64,000 bases of DNA from Pseudomonas fluorescens (GCF_005938625.1 NZ_VCNJ01000057.1:1-64000), one strand, 5' to 3'. Shown: positions 54,730 to 63,952, counted from the stretch's first letter. Numbers and translations are program-made. The notes: generated by a model from the letters alone, not told the origin.

Positions 54730-55410
54730 TCAGCTCCAGCCTGCGCGAGTCTTGCGGCTGGAGTACAACGCCAGCAACACCAGAAACGAGAACACCAGCA
54801 TCGCCCCGGCCAGCCAATGCGCCTGTGCGTATTCCATCGCTTCGACGTGGTCATAAATTTGTACGGAAACTACGCGGGTCTTGTCGGGAATGTTGCCGCC
54901 GATCATCAGCACCACGCCGAATTCACCGACGGTATGCGCGAAACCGAGGATCGCCGCCGTGACAAAACCGGGGCGAGCCAGTGGCAGAATCACGCTGAAA
55001 AAAGTGTCCCAGGGATTGGCGCGCAGGGTAGCGGCGACTTCCAGTGGGCGGGTGCCGATCGCTGAGAACGCGTTTTGCAACGGTTGCACCACGAACGGCA
55101 TGGAATAGATCACCGAGCCGATCACCAGCCCGGTAAAGCTGAAAGTCAGGGTGCCCAGGCCCAGCCATTGGGTGAATTGGCCGAGAAACCCGTGCGGGCC
55201 CATCATCAGTAACAGGTAGAAACCGATCACGGTCGGGGGCAGCACAAGGGGCAGGGCGACGATCGCCCCGATCGGGCCGCGCAACCACGAACGGGTGCGC
55301 GACAGCCACAGGGCAATCGGAGTGCCGACAACCAGCAGGATCGCGGTGGTCAGGGACGCCAGTTTCAGGGTCAGCCAGATCGCCGCGAAATCGGCAGTCG
55401 TCAGCGACAT
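54730..55410 (-). CDS. modB: Molybdate ABC transporter permease
   Basis: The 226-residue inner-membrane permease has about five spans and the EAA-like region RPLEVAATLRANPWDTFFSVILPLARPGFVTA. ModB members start LTLKLASLTTAILLVVGTPIALWLSRT, as here. It abuts modA with no gap. Confidence 0.95.
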   Translation of the reverse strand: MSLTTADFAAIWLTLKLASLTTAILLVVGTPIALWLSRTRSWLRGPIGAIVALPLVLPPTVIGFYLLLMMGPHGFLGQFTQWLGLGTLTFSFTGLVIGSVIYSMPFVVQPLQNAFSAIGTRPLEVAATLRANPWDTFFSVILPLARPGFVTAAILGFAHTVGEFGVVLMIGGNIPDKTRVVSVQIYDHVEAMEYAQAHWLAGAMLVFSFLVLLALYSSRKTRAGWS

Positions 55411-56178
55411 TTAGAGCTGATAACCGTAGGACTTGATCACTGCAGCGGCTTTCGGGCCTTTGAGGTATTCAACCAGGGCCTTGGCGGCGGCGTTGTCTTT
55501 GCCTTTGTTGAGAATCACGGCGTCTTGTTTGATCGGGTCGTGCATGCTGGCAGGGACGATCCATGCCGAACCGCTGCTGACTTTGCCGTCCTTGTAGATC
55601 TGCGACAGGGCGACAAAACCCAGCTCGGCGTTGCCGGTCGAAACGAACTGGTAAGCCTGAGTGATGTTCTGACCTTCAACGATCTTGGCTTTGGTGGCTT
55701 CGGTCAGCTTGAGCTTTTCCAGCACTTGCGTAGCGGCCAGACCGTAGGGAGCCGCTTTCGGATTGGCGATGGACAGGTGCTGGTATTCGTTCTTTTTCAG
55801 CACCTCGCCTTTTGCATCGACATAGCCTTCTTTCGCCGACCACAGCGCCAGCGTGCCGATGGCGTAGGTGAAGCGCGAACCTTTGACGGTGTCGCCTTCT
55901 TTTTCAAGTTTTTCCGGGGTGGTGTCGTCAGCCGAGAGGAACACTTCAAACGGCGCGCCGTTCTTGATCTGGGTGTAGAACTGGCCAGTGGCGCCATAGG
56001 CTGCGACCAGTTTGTGGCCGGTGTCTTTCTCAAAGTCGGCGGCGATGGCCTGGATCGGTGCAGTGAAGTTGGCGGCTACCGCTACCTGGACTTCATCAGC
56101 CTGAGCAGCGCCGAAGGCGAAGGTCGCCAGCAAAGCGGCCAGGCAGGTAGGGGCAAAACGTGAGGCACGAATGGTCAT
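55411..56178 (-). CDS. modA: Periplasmic molybdate-binding protein
   Basis: The 255-residue binding protein has a signal peptide (MTIRASRFAPTCLAALLATFAFGAAQA-DEV). The oxyanion-binding segments VAVAANFTAPIQAIA and ATGQFYTQIKNGAPFEVFLSADDTTPEKL are typical. The ATG at 56178 is chosen, since the frame runs upstream into the promoter. First gene of modABC. Confidence 0.95.
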   Translation of the reverse strand: MTIRASRFAPTCLAALLATFAFGAAQADEVQVAVAANFTAPIQAIAADFEKDTGHKLVAAYGATGQFYTQIKNGAPFEVFLSADDTTPEKLEKEGDTVKGSRFTYAIGTLALWSAKEGYVDAKGEVLKKNEYQHLSIANPKAAPYGLAATQVLEKLKLTEATKAKIVEGQNITQAYQFVSTGNAELGFVALSQIYKDGKVSSGSAWIVPASMHDPIKQDAVILNKGKDNAAAKALVEYLKGPKAAAVIKSYGYQL

Positions 56179-56251
56179 GTAACAGCTCCGTTGTTGGCGT
56201 GTGCACTGGGCAGTTATTGTTGGAGGTGGACTGCGCCGATGCGAGGGTGTA

Positions 56252-56279
56252 TTCGCTATATAGAGAAATATATAGCGAA
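56252..56279. promoter_or_regulatory. ModE-type operator
   Basis: TTCGCTATATA and TATATAGCGAA are perfect 11-base inverted arms around a 6-base spacer (gagaaa), matching the ModE consensus CGnTATATA-N6-TATAnCG. It lies about 75 bases upstream of modA, so molybdate-bound ModE (encoded elsewhere) would repress modABC. Confidence 0.88.
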
Positions 56280-56346
56280 ATGCCGCCAAACGGGAAGCGT
56301 TGGTTAAAACCAGAGTGAGGATGCTTGGGCCTCAGTCTTTCCAGCG

Positions 56347-57411
56347 TCACTGGCGAGTGAGTTTTGCCAATGCACCTTCGGCCAATTGCCGGGTCAGTTC
56401 AGCACTGCCAATGTCTTTGCCGAGAGTGAATGCCTGACCGGCCCAGAGGTTGGCAAACGCGGCTTCGTTGATCGCTCGCAACGGCATCAGCGCACCACCG
56501 GCCAGAGGAAATGCCGGTGCCTTCGGCGACATCGGACCCAGTTCACGCATGATGCGGTTGAGAATACCCCGCGCTGGTCGCCCGGTGAAGATATTTGTGA
56601 TCGCCGTTTCGCTCTCTTTGGCGGTGCGCAGCGCTTTGTGGTGAGCGGCGCTGACTTTCGCTTCCGGGGTGAACAGATAGGCTGTGCCGACCTGTACTGC
56701 CGAAGCGCCCAACAGGAACGCCGCCGCCACACCGCGAGCATCGGCAATGGCCCCGGCAGCAATCACCGGCACTTCCACCGCATCAACTACCTGAGGCACC
56801 AGGGCAAACGTGCCGACCTGACTGCTCAGATCATCACTGAGAAACATGCCGCGATGGCCGCCGGCTTCGTAGCCCATGGCGATAATCGCGTCGCAGCCGT
56901 GCTGTTCCAACCAGATCGCTTCATCAACAGTGGTGGCCGAGGAGAGAATTTTCGCCCCGGTTGCCTTGACGCGGTCGAGCAGGGATTTCTCTGGTAGTCC
57001 GAAGTGGAAGCTCACGACCTCAGGTCGAAATTCTTCCAGCACTGCACAGGCCGCCGCATCGAACGGCGCCCGGTTGGACACCGGCGTCGGTGCAGCGAAA
57101 TCGGCACCCAGTTCGCGGTAGTACGGCTCCAGCAGCTGCTTCCAGTCACGTGCGCGTTGCTCATCGGCCGCCGGTGGCTGATGGCAGAAGAAGTTGACGT
57201 TGAAGGGCTTGTCGGTGTGCTGGCGAATGGTTTTCAGTTCTTCGCGCAATTGCTCAAGACTCAGCATCGCCGCCGGCATCGAACCCAGTCCACCGGCATT
57301 GCAGACGGCGATGACCATGGACGAATTCGTCGCACCGGCCATAGGGCCCTGGATGATCGGCAATTCAATACCGAGCAGGTCAAGAATGCGGGTGTCTGGC
57401 CATTGGCTCAT
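56347..57411 (-). CDS. Nitronate monooxygenase (NPD/2-nitropropane dioxygenase family)
   Basis: The 354-residue FMN-dependent TIM-barrel oxidase begins with LLGIELPIIQGPMAGATNSSMVIAVCNAGGLGSM and has FHFGLP, CDAIIAMGYEAGGHRGMF (phosphate-binding) and DARGVAAAFLLGASAVQVGTAYL. It oxidises toxic alkyl nitronates such as propionate 3-nitronate. Confidence 0.92.
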   Translation of the reverse strand: MSQWPDTRILDLLGIELPIIQGPMAGATNSSMVIAVCNAGGLGSMPAAMLSLEQLREELKTIRQHTDKPFNVNFFCHQPPAADEQRARDWKQLLEPYYRELGADFAAPTPVSNRAPFDAAACAVLEEFRPEVVSFHFGLPEKSLLDRVKATGAKILSSATTVDEAIWLEQHGCDAIIAMGYEAGGHRGMFLSDDLSSQVGTFALVPQVVDAVEVPVIAAGAIADARGVAAAFLLGASAVQVGTAYLFTPEAKVSAAHHKALRTAKESETAITNIFTGRPARGILNRIMRELGPMSPKAPAFPLAGGALMPLRAINEAAFANLWAGQAFTLGKDIGSAELTRQLAEGALAKLTRQ

Positions 57412-57509
57412 TGAAGCTGTTCTCCGAACGATGAAAGGCAGAGCCGGTTTTCTATCAGCAAAACCGGATCCGCAGCCAGTCCGAAATTCAGAACAACCCG
57501 TGCAGTTTT

Positions 57510-59948
57510 TCAGCGTCGATGGAATCCGCCGCCACCGCCACCACCGAACGAGTGATTCATGAATTGCGAGGAATCGTGAAAATTGTTGGTGCGCTGGTTG
57601 CCGAAATTGCGTGCGGCGGATTCACGGTTAAGGTTCTGCAATTGGGCATTGTTGTTGACGGGGGCAGTGCGAGTCGCGCCGCTCCCGACCATCGATTGCC
57701 AGCCATTATCGGTCTTCTTGTACACGTTACCGTCGTGTCCCGCGTAGACGTTGTCGCCCACATGTGCAGCGCCGCCATTGCGCCCTCGAACGCCGCCATA
57801 TCGAGTGGTGTCGCCGGTGTTGGGGTTGTACACGGCGCCGCGATTGGCGGTGACTTGCGCGCCGTTGCGCGCATTGCCGGCGGTAACGCGTTCGCCGGCA
57901 ATGGCGCCCCCATTCGGTCCAACTGTCACGCCACTGCGCCCGGCTGCGTAGTTGCCGGTGTAGACGTTGTGCACGGCACCGCGTTGACCGGCAGCCGCGA
58001 CGCCGGTGCGTGAGTTGTAGGAAGCGCCGACCTGACCGGCCCAGCGATTACCGGTCCAGGCGTTGTACCCAGCGCCCGAGCGACTGACCGTCGCTCGATC
58101 ACCCCACTGATGGTAGATATTACCGGTGGTCCCGGCCCAGCCACCTGGACCCCAGGCCACCGCGCCTCCGTGATAACCGTAAGCGGCTCCACCCCAAGCC
58201 AGTGGCGCCGGATACAAGTGCGGTCCCCAGGCGTAACCCCAGCCGTAATTGCCCCACCACGGGTATGCGCCCCAACCCCAGCCCATCGCCACAGTGCTGC
58301 CGCCCCAGCTCCAGCCGAAACCGAAACCGAAGGTCCAGCCCGTCCACGGCGTATAGCGAATGGCGACACCGAAACCGTAAGTCACCGGCGGGCCATACCA
58401 GACGCTGCCCACCCAAGGCGTGTAGGGATAACCGGTGCCATACACCACGACGCCTGTGGCCGGATCCAGATTTGAACCCTGATAACCCGGTGTGTAGCCG
58501 ACCACCACAGTATCGCCGCTGGACTCGTAGACTTTGACGTAGGTGAGGTAATGCATGGGCGAACTCGGCGGGATCGAATAGATCACCGCCGGCACAGAGC
58601 TGGCCACAACCCAAGGACCATTCACGGTAGTGGCGGTGAACCAGATACCGTTTTCCACCGCGTACCAACTGTCGTTATCGACACGGATGATGGGCGTTGC
58701 GCTGTTGACCACATATTGCAGGGTGGTGGTGTTGATCGCTTTGAGTTGCGGCTCGCCATCGAACTGTGGCGCGGTCATTTTTACTGCGCTTTTCTTGATT
58801 GCCGACGTCTGCGGAATAGTCGCGGCAATGGCTGCTTCTTTGGCTTGCGGGGTGCCGGCGACCGAAGCTTTGACGTTTTCCTTCGGGCTGTCGTCGGGGA
58901 TGTTGGCGAAATCTGCCGGCAGCTTGTCTGCCGGGGTAAACGTCCACGGGCCATTCATTTCAGTGGCGCGAAACCAGCGTCCGGAGATCAGCACATAGCT
59001 GTTCTGGTCACCGATTTCCTTGAAGATGTGCCCGGTGGTATTGGTGACATACAGCAAGCCTGTGCCCTGAATCGGCGACCATTGCGCCGCGCCGTCAGTG
59101 ACCAGCAGTTCGGTGGGCGTGGTTGCGACGAAAATCCTTGGCTGTGGTGGTTTGGCCAGACTGGGGATCTTGTCTTTCGGGTCGCTTTGCCCGGTCAGCA
59201 GATCCACTTGCCGGCTCTGAATGGCGGCCTGCTTGGCTTTCTCCAGTTCCGCTGGTGGTGAGGCCATACGCGTATACGCGCCATTGATCTGGTCAGAGAC
59301 CATCCAGCCATCGAAGACGTGCAGGTAATGTTTGCCCTGTGCGTCCTTCAACAACAGCGGGCGAGTGTTGATCACCCGTTGCAGCGCCGTGCCATCTACC
59401 GGCCGGTAGGCCGCATCGCCATCTATATAGACGAGCAGGGCGGGTACGTCGGAACTGATGATGCTCGGCGGGGTGTTTTCCAGTGGCGCGTTGTCAGCTT
59501 TCTGTTCTGCCGAGAGTACGCCGACAGCAGCTTCGAGTTGATCCAGCGAGATGGTCTTCTTGCGGTTATCGGCGTCCTTCTGCAGAGCTGCGATCCAGGT
59601 GTCGGCTTGACTGGCATCAGCCGGGAAGTCGGCTTTGAGGATCTTGTACTGATCCAGCGCGACCCAGCGCGTAGCCTTGTCGACCAGCGTATGCGCGCTG
59701 AATTGCACGATCCCGTAGGTGGACTTGCCGTCGGCAGCGGTGGCTTCGACGGCTGCGCGGGCGTTGAGGGTGTAACCGTCCCAGCTGTCGAGTTGCGGTT
59801 GATACACCGTCAGTTTCGCCTTGCCGCTGGTGATGACTTGCGGCCAGGCCGGCTCGCTCGGAGCCTCGGTGACTGGTGCCGCCCAGGCACTGCCGAACGT
59901 CAGCAGGCACAGCATCAACATCGCGAACAGCGAGCGCGGGTAAGACAT
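57510..59948 (-). CDS. Exported Gly/Trp-rich repeat protein of unknown function
   Basis: The 812-residue protein has a signal peptide (MSYPRSLFAMLMLCLLTFGSAWA-APV). Three modules at about residues 163-228, 275-340 and 392-453 share the pattern LxxVxNT...I...YY/YxL..GxWF.A...NGPW. Residues 500-620 are extremely Gly, Trp and Tyr rich (FGFGFGWSWGG, GWGWGAYPWWGNYGWGYAWG). Then come YN-x-x-TG repeats to 730 and a Gly-run tail (FGGGGGGGFHRR). ATGs at 59960 and 59948 are possible; ggag spacing supports 59948. The reading frame runs upstream into the promoter. Role unknown; periplasmic or surface location is inferred. Confidence 0.8.
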   Translation of the reverse strand: MSYPRSLFAMLMLCLLTFGSAWAAPVTEAPSEPAWPQVITSGKAKLTVYQPQLDSWDGYTLNARAAVEATAADGKSTYGIVQFSAHTLVDKATRWVALDQYKILKADFPADASQADTWIAALQKDADNRKKTISLDQLEAAVGVLSAEQKADNAPLENTPPSIISSDVPALLVYIDGDAAYRPVDGTALQRVINTRPLLLKDAQGKHYLHVFDGWMVSDQINGAYTRMASPPAELEKAKQAAIQSRQVDLLTGQSDPKDKIPSLAKPPQPRIFVATTPTELLVTDGAAQWSPIQGTGLLYVTNTTGHIFKEIGDQNSYVLISGRWFRATEMNGPWTFTPADKLPADFANIPDDSPKENVKASVAGTPQAKEAAIAATIPQTSAIKKSAVKMTAPQFDGEPQLKAINTTTLQYVVNSATPIIRVDNDSWYAVENGIWFTATTVNGPWVVASSVPAVIYSIPPSSPMHYLTYVKVYESSGDTVVVGYTPGYQGSNLDPATGVVVYGTGYPYTPWVGSVWYGPPVTYGFGVAIRYTPWTGWTFGFGFGWSWGGSTVAMGWGWGAYPWWGNYGWGYAWGPHLYPAPLAWGGAAYGYHGGAVAWGPGGWAGTTGNIYHQWGDRATVSRSGAGYNAWTGNRWAGQVGASYNSRTGVAAAGQRGAVHNVYTGNYAAGRSGVTVGPNGGAIAGERVTAGNARNGAQVTANRGAVYNPNTGDTTRYGGVRGRNGGAAHVGDNVYAGHDGNVYKKTDNGWQSMVGSGATRTAPVNNNAQLQNLNRESAARNFGNQRTNNFHDSSQFMNHSFGGGGGGGFHRR

Positions 59949-60134
59949 TGTCAGCTCCATCGACAAACCGGTTTCTGAAGAAATACGGCGAAACCACGAC
60001 CGTCGAAAAAGCATAGTCGCCCGCCATGGAAATACTTGGTGGATTCGCCGATTGGCGCAAAGTCGAATGTGGCAGGGTGTTGCGATGTGGTATTTCAAGG
60101 CACGACATTCTGAAAACAGCCATGCGAGGCAGTC

Positions 60135-61118
60135 ATGTTCAACGCCATTGTGATCGACAAAGACGACAGCGGTTATCGCGCCAACCTGCAGCAAGTCAAC
60201 GAGGAGCAGTTGCCCGAAGGCGATGTCACCGTCGCTGTTGCGTACAGCACGCTGAACTTCAAGGATGGTCTGGCGATTACCGGCAGCAGCCCGGTGGTGC
60301 GCAAGTTTCCGATGGTGCCGGGGATCGACCTGGCGGGCACCGTAGAAGCCAGTTCGCACCCCGACTATAAGGTGGGTGATCAGGTGGTGCTCAATGGCTG
60401 GGGTGTCGGCGAAAATCACTGGGGTGGTCTGGCGCAGAAGGCGCGGCTCAATGGCGACTGGCTGATTCCATTGCCCGAAGCCTTTACGGCGGCGCAAGCC
60501 ATGGCCATCGGTACGGCGGGCTATACGGCGATGCTGTGCATCCTGGCGCTCGAGCGTAATGGCGTGACGCCGGACCAGGGCGAAGTGCTGGTGACGGGCG
60601 CCAATGGCGGCGTCGGCAGTTTCGCCATCGCGCTGCTGAGCAAACTTGGCTACAGCGTCGTCGCCTCCACTGGCCGCGTCTCTGAGCACGAGTATCTTCA
60701 GCAATTGGGCGCCGGCGAAATCATCGACCGGGCAACGTTGTCAGCGCCCGGCAAACCGTTGGCAAAAGAGCGCTGGGCCGCGGTGATCGATTCGGTCGGT
60801 AGTCATACTTTGGCCAATGCCTGCGCCAGCACTCGCTCTGAAGGCACGGTCGCGGCATGTGGTCTGGCGCAAGGTATGGATTTCCCGGCTTCGGTTGCCC
60901 CATTCATTCTGCGCGGCGTGACCCTTGCCGGCATCAACAGCGTGACCCAGCCAAAGGCTCGCCGTCTGGAGGCGTGGGATCGTTTGGCCAGGGATCTGGA
61001 TTTCTCGTTGCTGGCATTGATCAGCCATGAAATCGGTCTGAGCGAGGCCATTGATGCGGCGCCGAAGTTACTCGCCGGACAGCTTCGCGGGCGGGTTGTG
61101 GTGGACGTCAATCGCTGA
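60135..61118 (+). CDS. acuI: Zinc-independent MDR oxidoreductase, AcuI/YhdH acrylyl-CoA reductase type
   Basis: The 327-residue medium-chain reductase begins MFNAIVIDKDDSGYRANLQQVNEEQLPEGDVTVAVAYSTLNFKDGLAITG. GIDLAGTVEASSHP, the nucleotide loop VTGANGGVGSFAIALL and a conserved Arg-rich tail match AcuI/YhdH. These reduce acrylyl-CoA to propionyl-CoA with NADPH. No DMSP or 3-hydroxypropionate genes are adjacent. Confidence 0.9.
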   Translation: MFNAIVIDKDDSGYRANLQQVNEEQLPEGDVTVAVAYSTLNFKDGLAITGSSPVVRKFPMVPGIDLAGTVEASSHPDYKVGDQVVLNGWGVGENHWGGLAQKARLNGDWLIPLPEAFTAAQAMAIGTAGYTAMLCILALERNGVTPDQGEVLVTGANGGVGSFAIALLSKLGYSVVASTGRVSEHEYLQQLGAGEIIDRATLSAPGKPLAKERWAAVIDSVGSHTLANACASTRSEGTVAACGLAQGMDFPASVAPFILRGVTLAGINSVTQPKARRLEAWDRLARDLDFSLLALISHEIGLSEAIDAAPKLLAGQLRGRVVVDVNR

Positions 61119-61145
61119 CAGCTGCCGACGAGGCGGGACGTCCGC

Positions 61146-62213
61146 TCAGGACGTCGTCTCGCGCTCCAGCAACTGACGCTTGCGCTCGACGCCCCAGCGA
61201 TAGCCCGAAAGATTGCCATCGCTGCGCACCACGCGGTGGCAGGGGATCGCCACCGCCAAACGGTTGGCCCCGCACGCCTGTGCCACCGCACGCATGGATG
61301 TCGGTGCGCCAATGCGCTGGGCAATCTCGGCGTAGCTGGCTGTATGACCCGCCGGGATTTCCCGCAGCGCCTGCCACACGCGTTCCTGAAACGCCGTGCC
61401 ACGAACGTCCAGCGGCAGGTCCAGGCCAAGCGCCGGCGCTTCGATAAATCCGACGACTTTCGCGATCAATTGCTCGAAGCCGGTGTCGGCGCCGATCAGG
61501 TTGGCTTTGCGAAACTGATCCTGCAGATCGCACACCAGTTGATGCGGATCGTCACCCAACAGAATCGCGCACACGCCACGCTCGCTTTGCGCCACCAGAA
61601 TCGCTCCGAGCGAACATTGGCCCACGGCGAACCGGATGTCGTTGTTCTTTCCGGCAGCGCGATAGTCCCCAGGTTTCATACCCAGCAAATGATCCGCTGA
61701 CTCATAGAAACGGCTGTTGGAATTGAAGCCGGCGTCGTACAGCGCATCCGTCACCGAACCGCCGTCTGCCAGGCGCTCACGGACTTTGCGCGAGCGATGG
61801 GCTGTCGCGTAGCCCTTGGGCGTCAAACCCGTCGCGGCTTTGAACACGCGATGGAAGTGAAACGGACTCAGTCCGGCGGTTTGCGCCAGTTCATTCAGTG
61901 CCGGCAAGCTCTCGGCCGATTCGATGTGGCGGCAGGCAATGGCGACGGTTGCGGCATGCTGCGCGGCGACATCACTCTGATCCTTGGTGGCTCGTTTGCT
62001 CGGCCGATAGCCGGCAGCCTCGGCCTGTTCAGCGGTATCGAAAAACTCGACGTTCTGCGGTTTCGGCAAGCGTGAGAGGCTGCTTGGGCGACAGTAGATG
62101 CCAGTAGTTTTCACCGCGTAGACAAATTGCCCGTCCGCCCGAGAGTCTCGGGCGATCACAGCGGCCCAGCGTGGATCGTTTTCAATCGTGAAGGTGGACG
62201 AAAGCGTTTTCAT
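61146..62213 (-). CDS. ada: Ada methyltransferase/regulator with degenerate zinc site
   Basis: The 355-residue protein matches Ada. It has an N-terminal methylphosphotriester domain (about 10-80), an AraC-type HTH (ALNELAQTAGLSPFHFHRVFKAATGLTPKGY, then DALYDAGFNSNSRFYESADHLLGMKPGDYR) and a C-terminal O6-methylguanine methyltransferase with active site AIPCHRVVRSDGNLSGY. Of the four zinc Cys of E. coli Ada (38, 42, 69, 72), only the acceptor remains as Cys41; the others are Ser45, Ser72 and Ala75. The C-terminal domain looks intact. The N-terminal sensing role is therefore doubtful, while base repair should persist. alkB and a related oxygenase lie on the same strand upstream. Confidence 0.9.
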   Translation of the reverse strand: MKTLSSTFTIENDPRWAAVIARDSRADGQFVYAVKTTGIYCRPSSLSRLPKPQNVEFFDTAEQAEAAGYRPSKRATKDQSDVAAQHAATVAIACRHIESAESLPALNELAQTAGLSPFHFHRVFKAATGLTPKGYATAHRSRKVRERLADGGSVTDALYDAGFNSNSRFYESADHLLGMKPGDYRAAGKNNDIRFAVGQCSLGAILVAQSERGVCAILLGDDPHQLVCDLQDQFRKANLIGADTGFEQLIAKVVGFIEAPALGLDLPLDVRGTAFQERVWQALREIPAGHTASYAEIAQRIGAPTSMRAVAQACGANRLAVAIPCHRVVRSDGNLSGYRWGVERKRQLLERETTS

Positions 62214-62300
62214 GAGGGGGTATCCGTTGACCTGTTTGATTCAGGTTAACCAGCGTCGCAAGGCACAACACTCCGGGCCTTGCGGTCAAACTTTTGCGGG

Positions 62301-62966
62301 TTATCCGGCCACGCGAAAGGTCAGATTGATCCGCTGTTCACCCAGACGTGGATGCCGACCCTGCTTGATCGGCAACACACCGTGATAACGCAAGCGATCA
62401 ACGCCGCCCCAGACCACCATGTCGCCATGCAGCAAGGCAATGCGCTGGCTCTTGTCGCTGCGATTGAAACCACCGAAGAGGAACATCGCCGGCAACCCGA
62501 GTGACAACGAAACGATCGGTGCGCTGTAGGCCTTTTCGTCTTTGTCCTGATGCAATGACATCTTGGCGCCGGGGACATAGCGGTTGATCAGGCAGGAATC
62601 GGCGTTGAAGTCAGCAAATCCGGTCTGTGCCGCTGCCGAGTGCGCCAGCTCCGAGAATACTTCCGGCATCGCTGGCCATGGCAAATCACTGAGCGGATCG
62701 ACGCCTGAATAACGGTAACCATGGCGATCAGTGATCCAGCCCAATGGCCCGCAACTGCTGGTGCCTACTGACATGCTGAATCCGCCCGGCGTGACCATGT
62801 GGCGCAATGGCGCCGCGGCAAGAATTGCATCCAGTGCCGGCAGGATCTGCTCGATCAGCGGCAGGGCGAAACCATGCAGCACCCACGATTGTTCGCCAAT
62901 CTGCTCGGTGCGAGGGCGTTGTTCGGGTTCATGATCGGCGAACAGATCGAAAGTATTCGGTTGCAT
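62301..62966 (-). CDS. alkB: Alkylated DNA repair dioxygenase AlkB
   Basis: The 221-residue Fe(II)/2-oxoglutarate dioxygenase demethylates 1-methyladenine and 3-methylcytosine. The iron ligands are His and Asp of SLHQDKDE and His of RLRYHGVLP. The 2-oxoglutarate Arg lies in QRINLTFRVAG. NRYVPGAKM matches AlkB. Start ATG 62966. Confidence 0.95.
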   Translation of the reverse strand: MQPNTFDLFADHEPEQRPRTEQIGEQSWVLHGFALPLIEQILPALDAILAAAPLRHMVTPGGFSMSVGTSSCGPLGWITDRHGYRYSGVDPLSDLPWPAMPEVFSELAHSAAAQTGFADFNADSCLINRYVPGAKMSLHQDKDEKAYSAPIVSLSLGLPAMFLFGGFNRSDKSQRIALLHGDMVVWGGVDRLRYHGVLPIKQGRHPRLGEQRINLTFRVAG

Positions 62967-62971
62967 GGTGG

Positions 62972-63682
62972 TCAGGTGGCGTCGTGAAAGATGATGCCTA
63001 GGGTATGCCTTTTTCCACTGTGCAGGCGACTGACGCCGTGGCGCATCGTCACCCGATAATCACCGCGCACGCCTTTGGCCGGGCGCTGGTTGACGGCAAA
63101 GATCACCGCGTCACCTTTCGTAAGGTCCAGCACGTGCGGTCGGGATTGCATGCGCGGGCGCTGCTCGGTGAGCACGAATTCTCCTCCAGTAAAGTCTTGC
63201 CCGGGTTCTGACAGAAGAATCGCCACTTGCAGCGGGAAAACCGATTCGCCGTACAAATCCTGATGCAGGCAGTTGTAGTCCTGCGAGCCATATTGCAACA
63301 AGAGAGGGGTAGGGCGTATCTGGCCGACAGCATGGCAGCGCTGAAGAAATTCGGCGTGGCTCGCCGGAAAGCGCTCGGGCAGGTTCATGCGTTCGTACCA
63401 GCGATTGGCCAAAGACACCAGGCGCGGATACAACGCGCAGCGCAGGCGTTCGACCGGTGTCGGCAGGGGATAACGAAAGTATTTGTACTCGCCGCGACCG
63501 AAACCGTGGCGGGCCATGATGACCTGCGAGCGAAACGGTTCGGTCTGCGGATACAGCCCACTCAATTGATCACAGGTTTCGGCCTGCAGCAGCGAACGGA
63601 TGATCGCGCAGCCGTGCTGATCCAGTTGCTGCTCAAGGCTTGCCCAGTCGAGCGAATCCAGCCGGGAGGGTGACATCGACAT
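62972..63682 (-). CDS. 2-oxoglutarate/Fe(II)-dependent oxygenase (prolyl-hydroxylase-like)
   Basis: The 236-residue protein has HxD in NCLHQDLYGESVFPLQVAILLSEPG and TGGEFVLTEQRPRMQSRPH, with the second His and Arg in RHGVSRLHSGKRHTLGIIFH. It is a P4H-like double-stranded beta helix. The ATG at 63682 follows aaggagtccgc; a frame start at 63700 is weaker. It ends 5 bases before alkB, so it is probably co-transcribed. The substrate, DNA, RNA or protein, is unknown. Confidence 0.88.
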   Translation of the reverse strand: MSMSPSRLDSLDWASLEQQLDQHGCAIIRSLLQAETCDQLSGLYPQTEPFRSQVIMARHGFGRGEYKYFRYPLPTPVERLRCALYPRLVSLANRWYERMNLPERFPASHAEFLQRCHAVGQIRPTPLLLQYGSQDYNCLHQDLYGESVFPLQVAILLSEPGQDFTGGEFVLTEQRPRMQSRPHVLDLTKGDAVIFAVNQRPAKGVRGDYRVTMRHGVSRLHSGKRHTLGIIFHDAT

Positions 63683-63775
63683 GCGGACTCCTTGACTCAT
63701 GGTCGAAGAAAGTCAGTCTAGGCAGGGCCTCGCGGCAGAACACTCCGCCGCTTGCGGTCGAATTCCTGTCGATGC

Positions 63776-63952
63776 TTACAGCGCTTTGCTGACGGCGATG
63801 TCGCTGATCACGTCTTCAGATGAGCCGTGAAGCGCATCCAGAGCAGCCTTGGCTTCTTCTTCAGTGCCGTTTACCAGTTGCGCGAACTCGAAGCGGCGTT
63901 CACCGTTGAGTTTGTACTTGATGACGTATTTGGTCGTTTGGGCCACGGTCAT
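63776..63952 (-). CDS. Small conserved-looking unknown protein (58 residues)
   Basis: The ATG at 63952 follows agaaaggaatg. It reads MTVAQTTKYVIKYKLNGERR, then FEFAQLVNGTEEEAKAALDA and ends HGSSEDVISDIAVSKAL. The beta-beta-alpha look and charged helix suggest a compact soluble protein. No function known. Confidence 0.7.
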   Translation of the reverse strand: MTVAQTTKYVIKYKLNGERRFEFAQLVNGTEEEAKAALDALHGSSEDVISDIAVSKAL

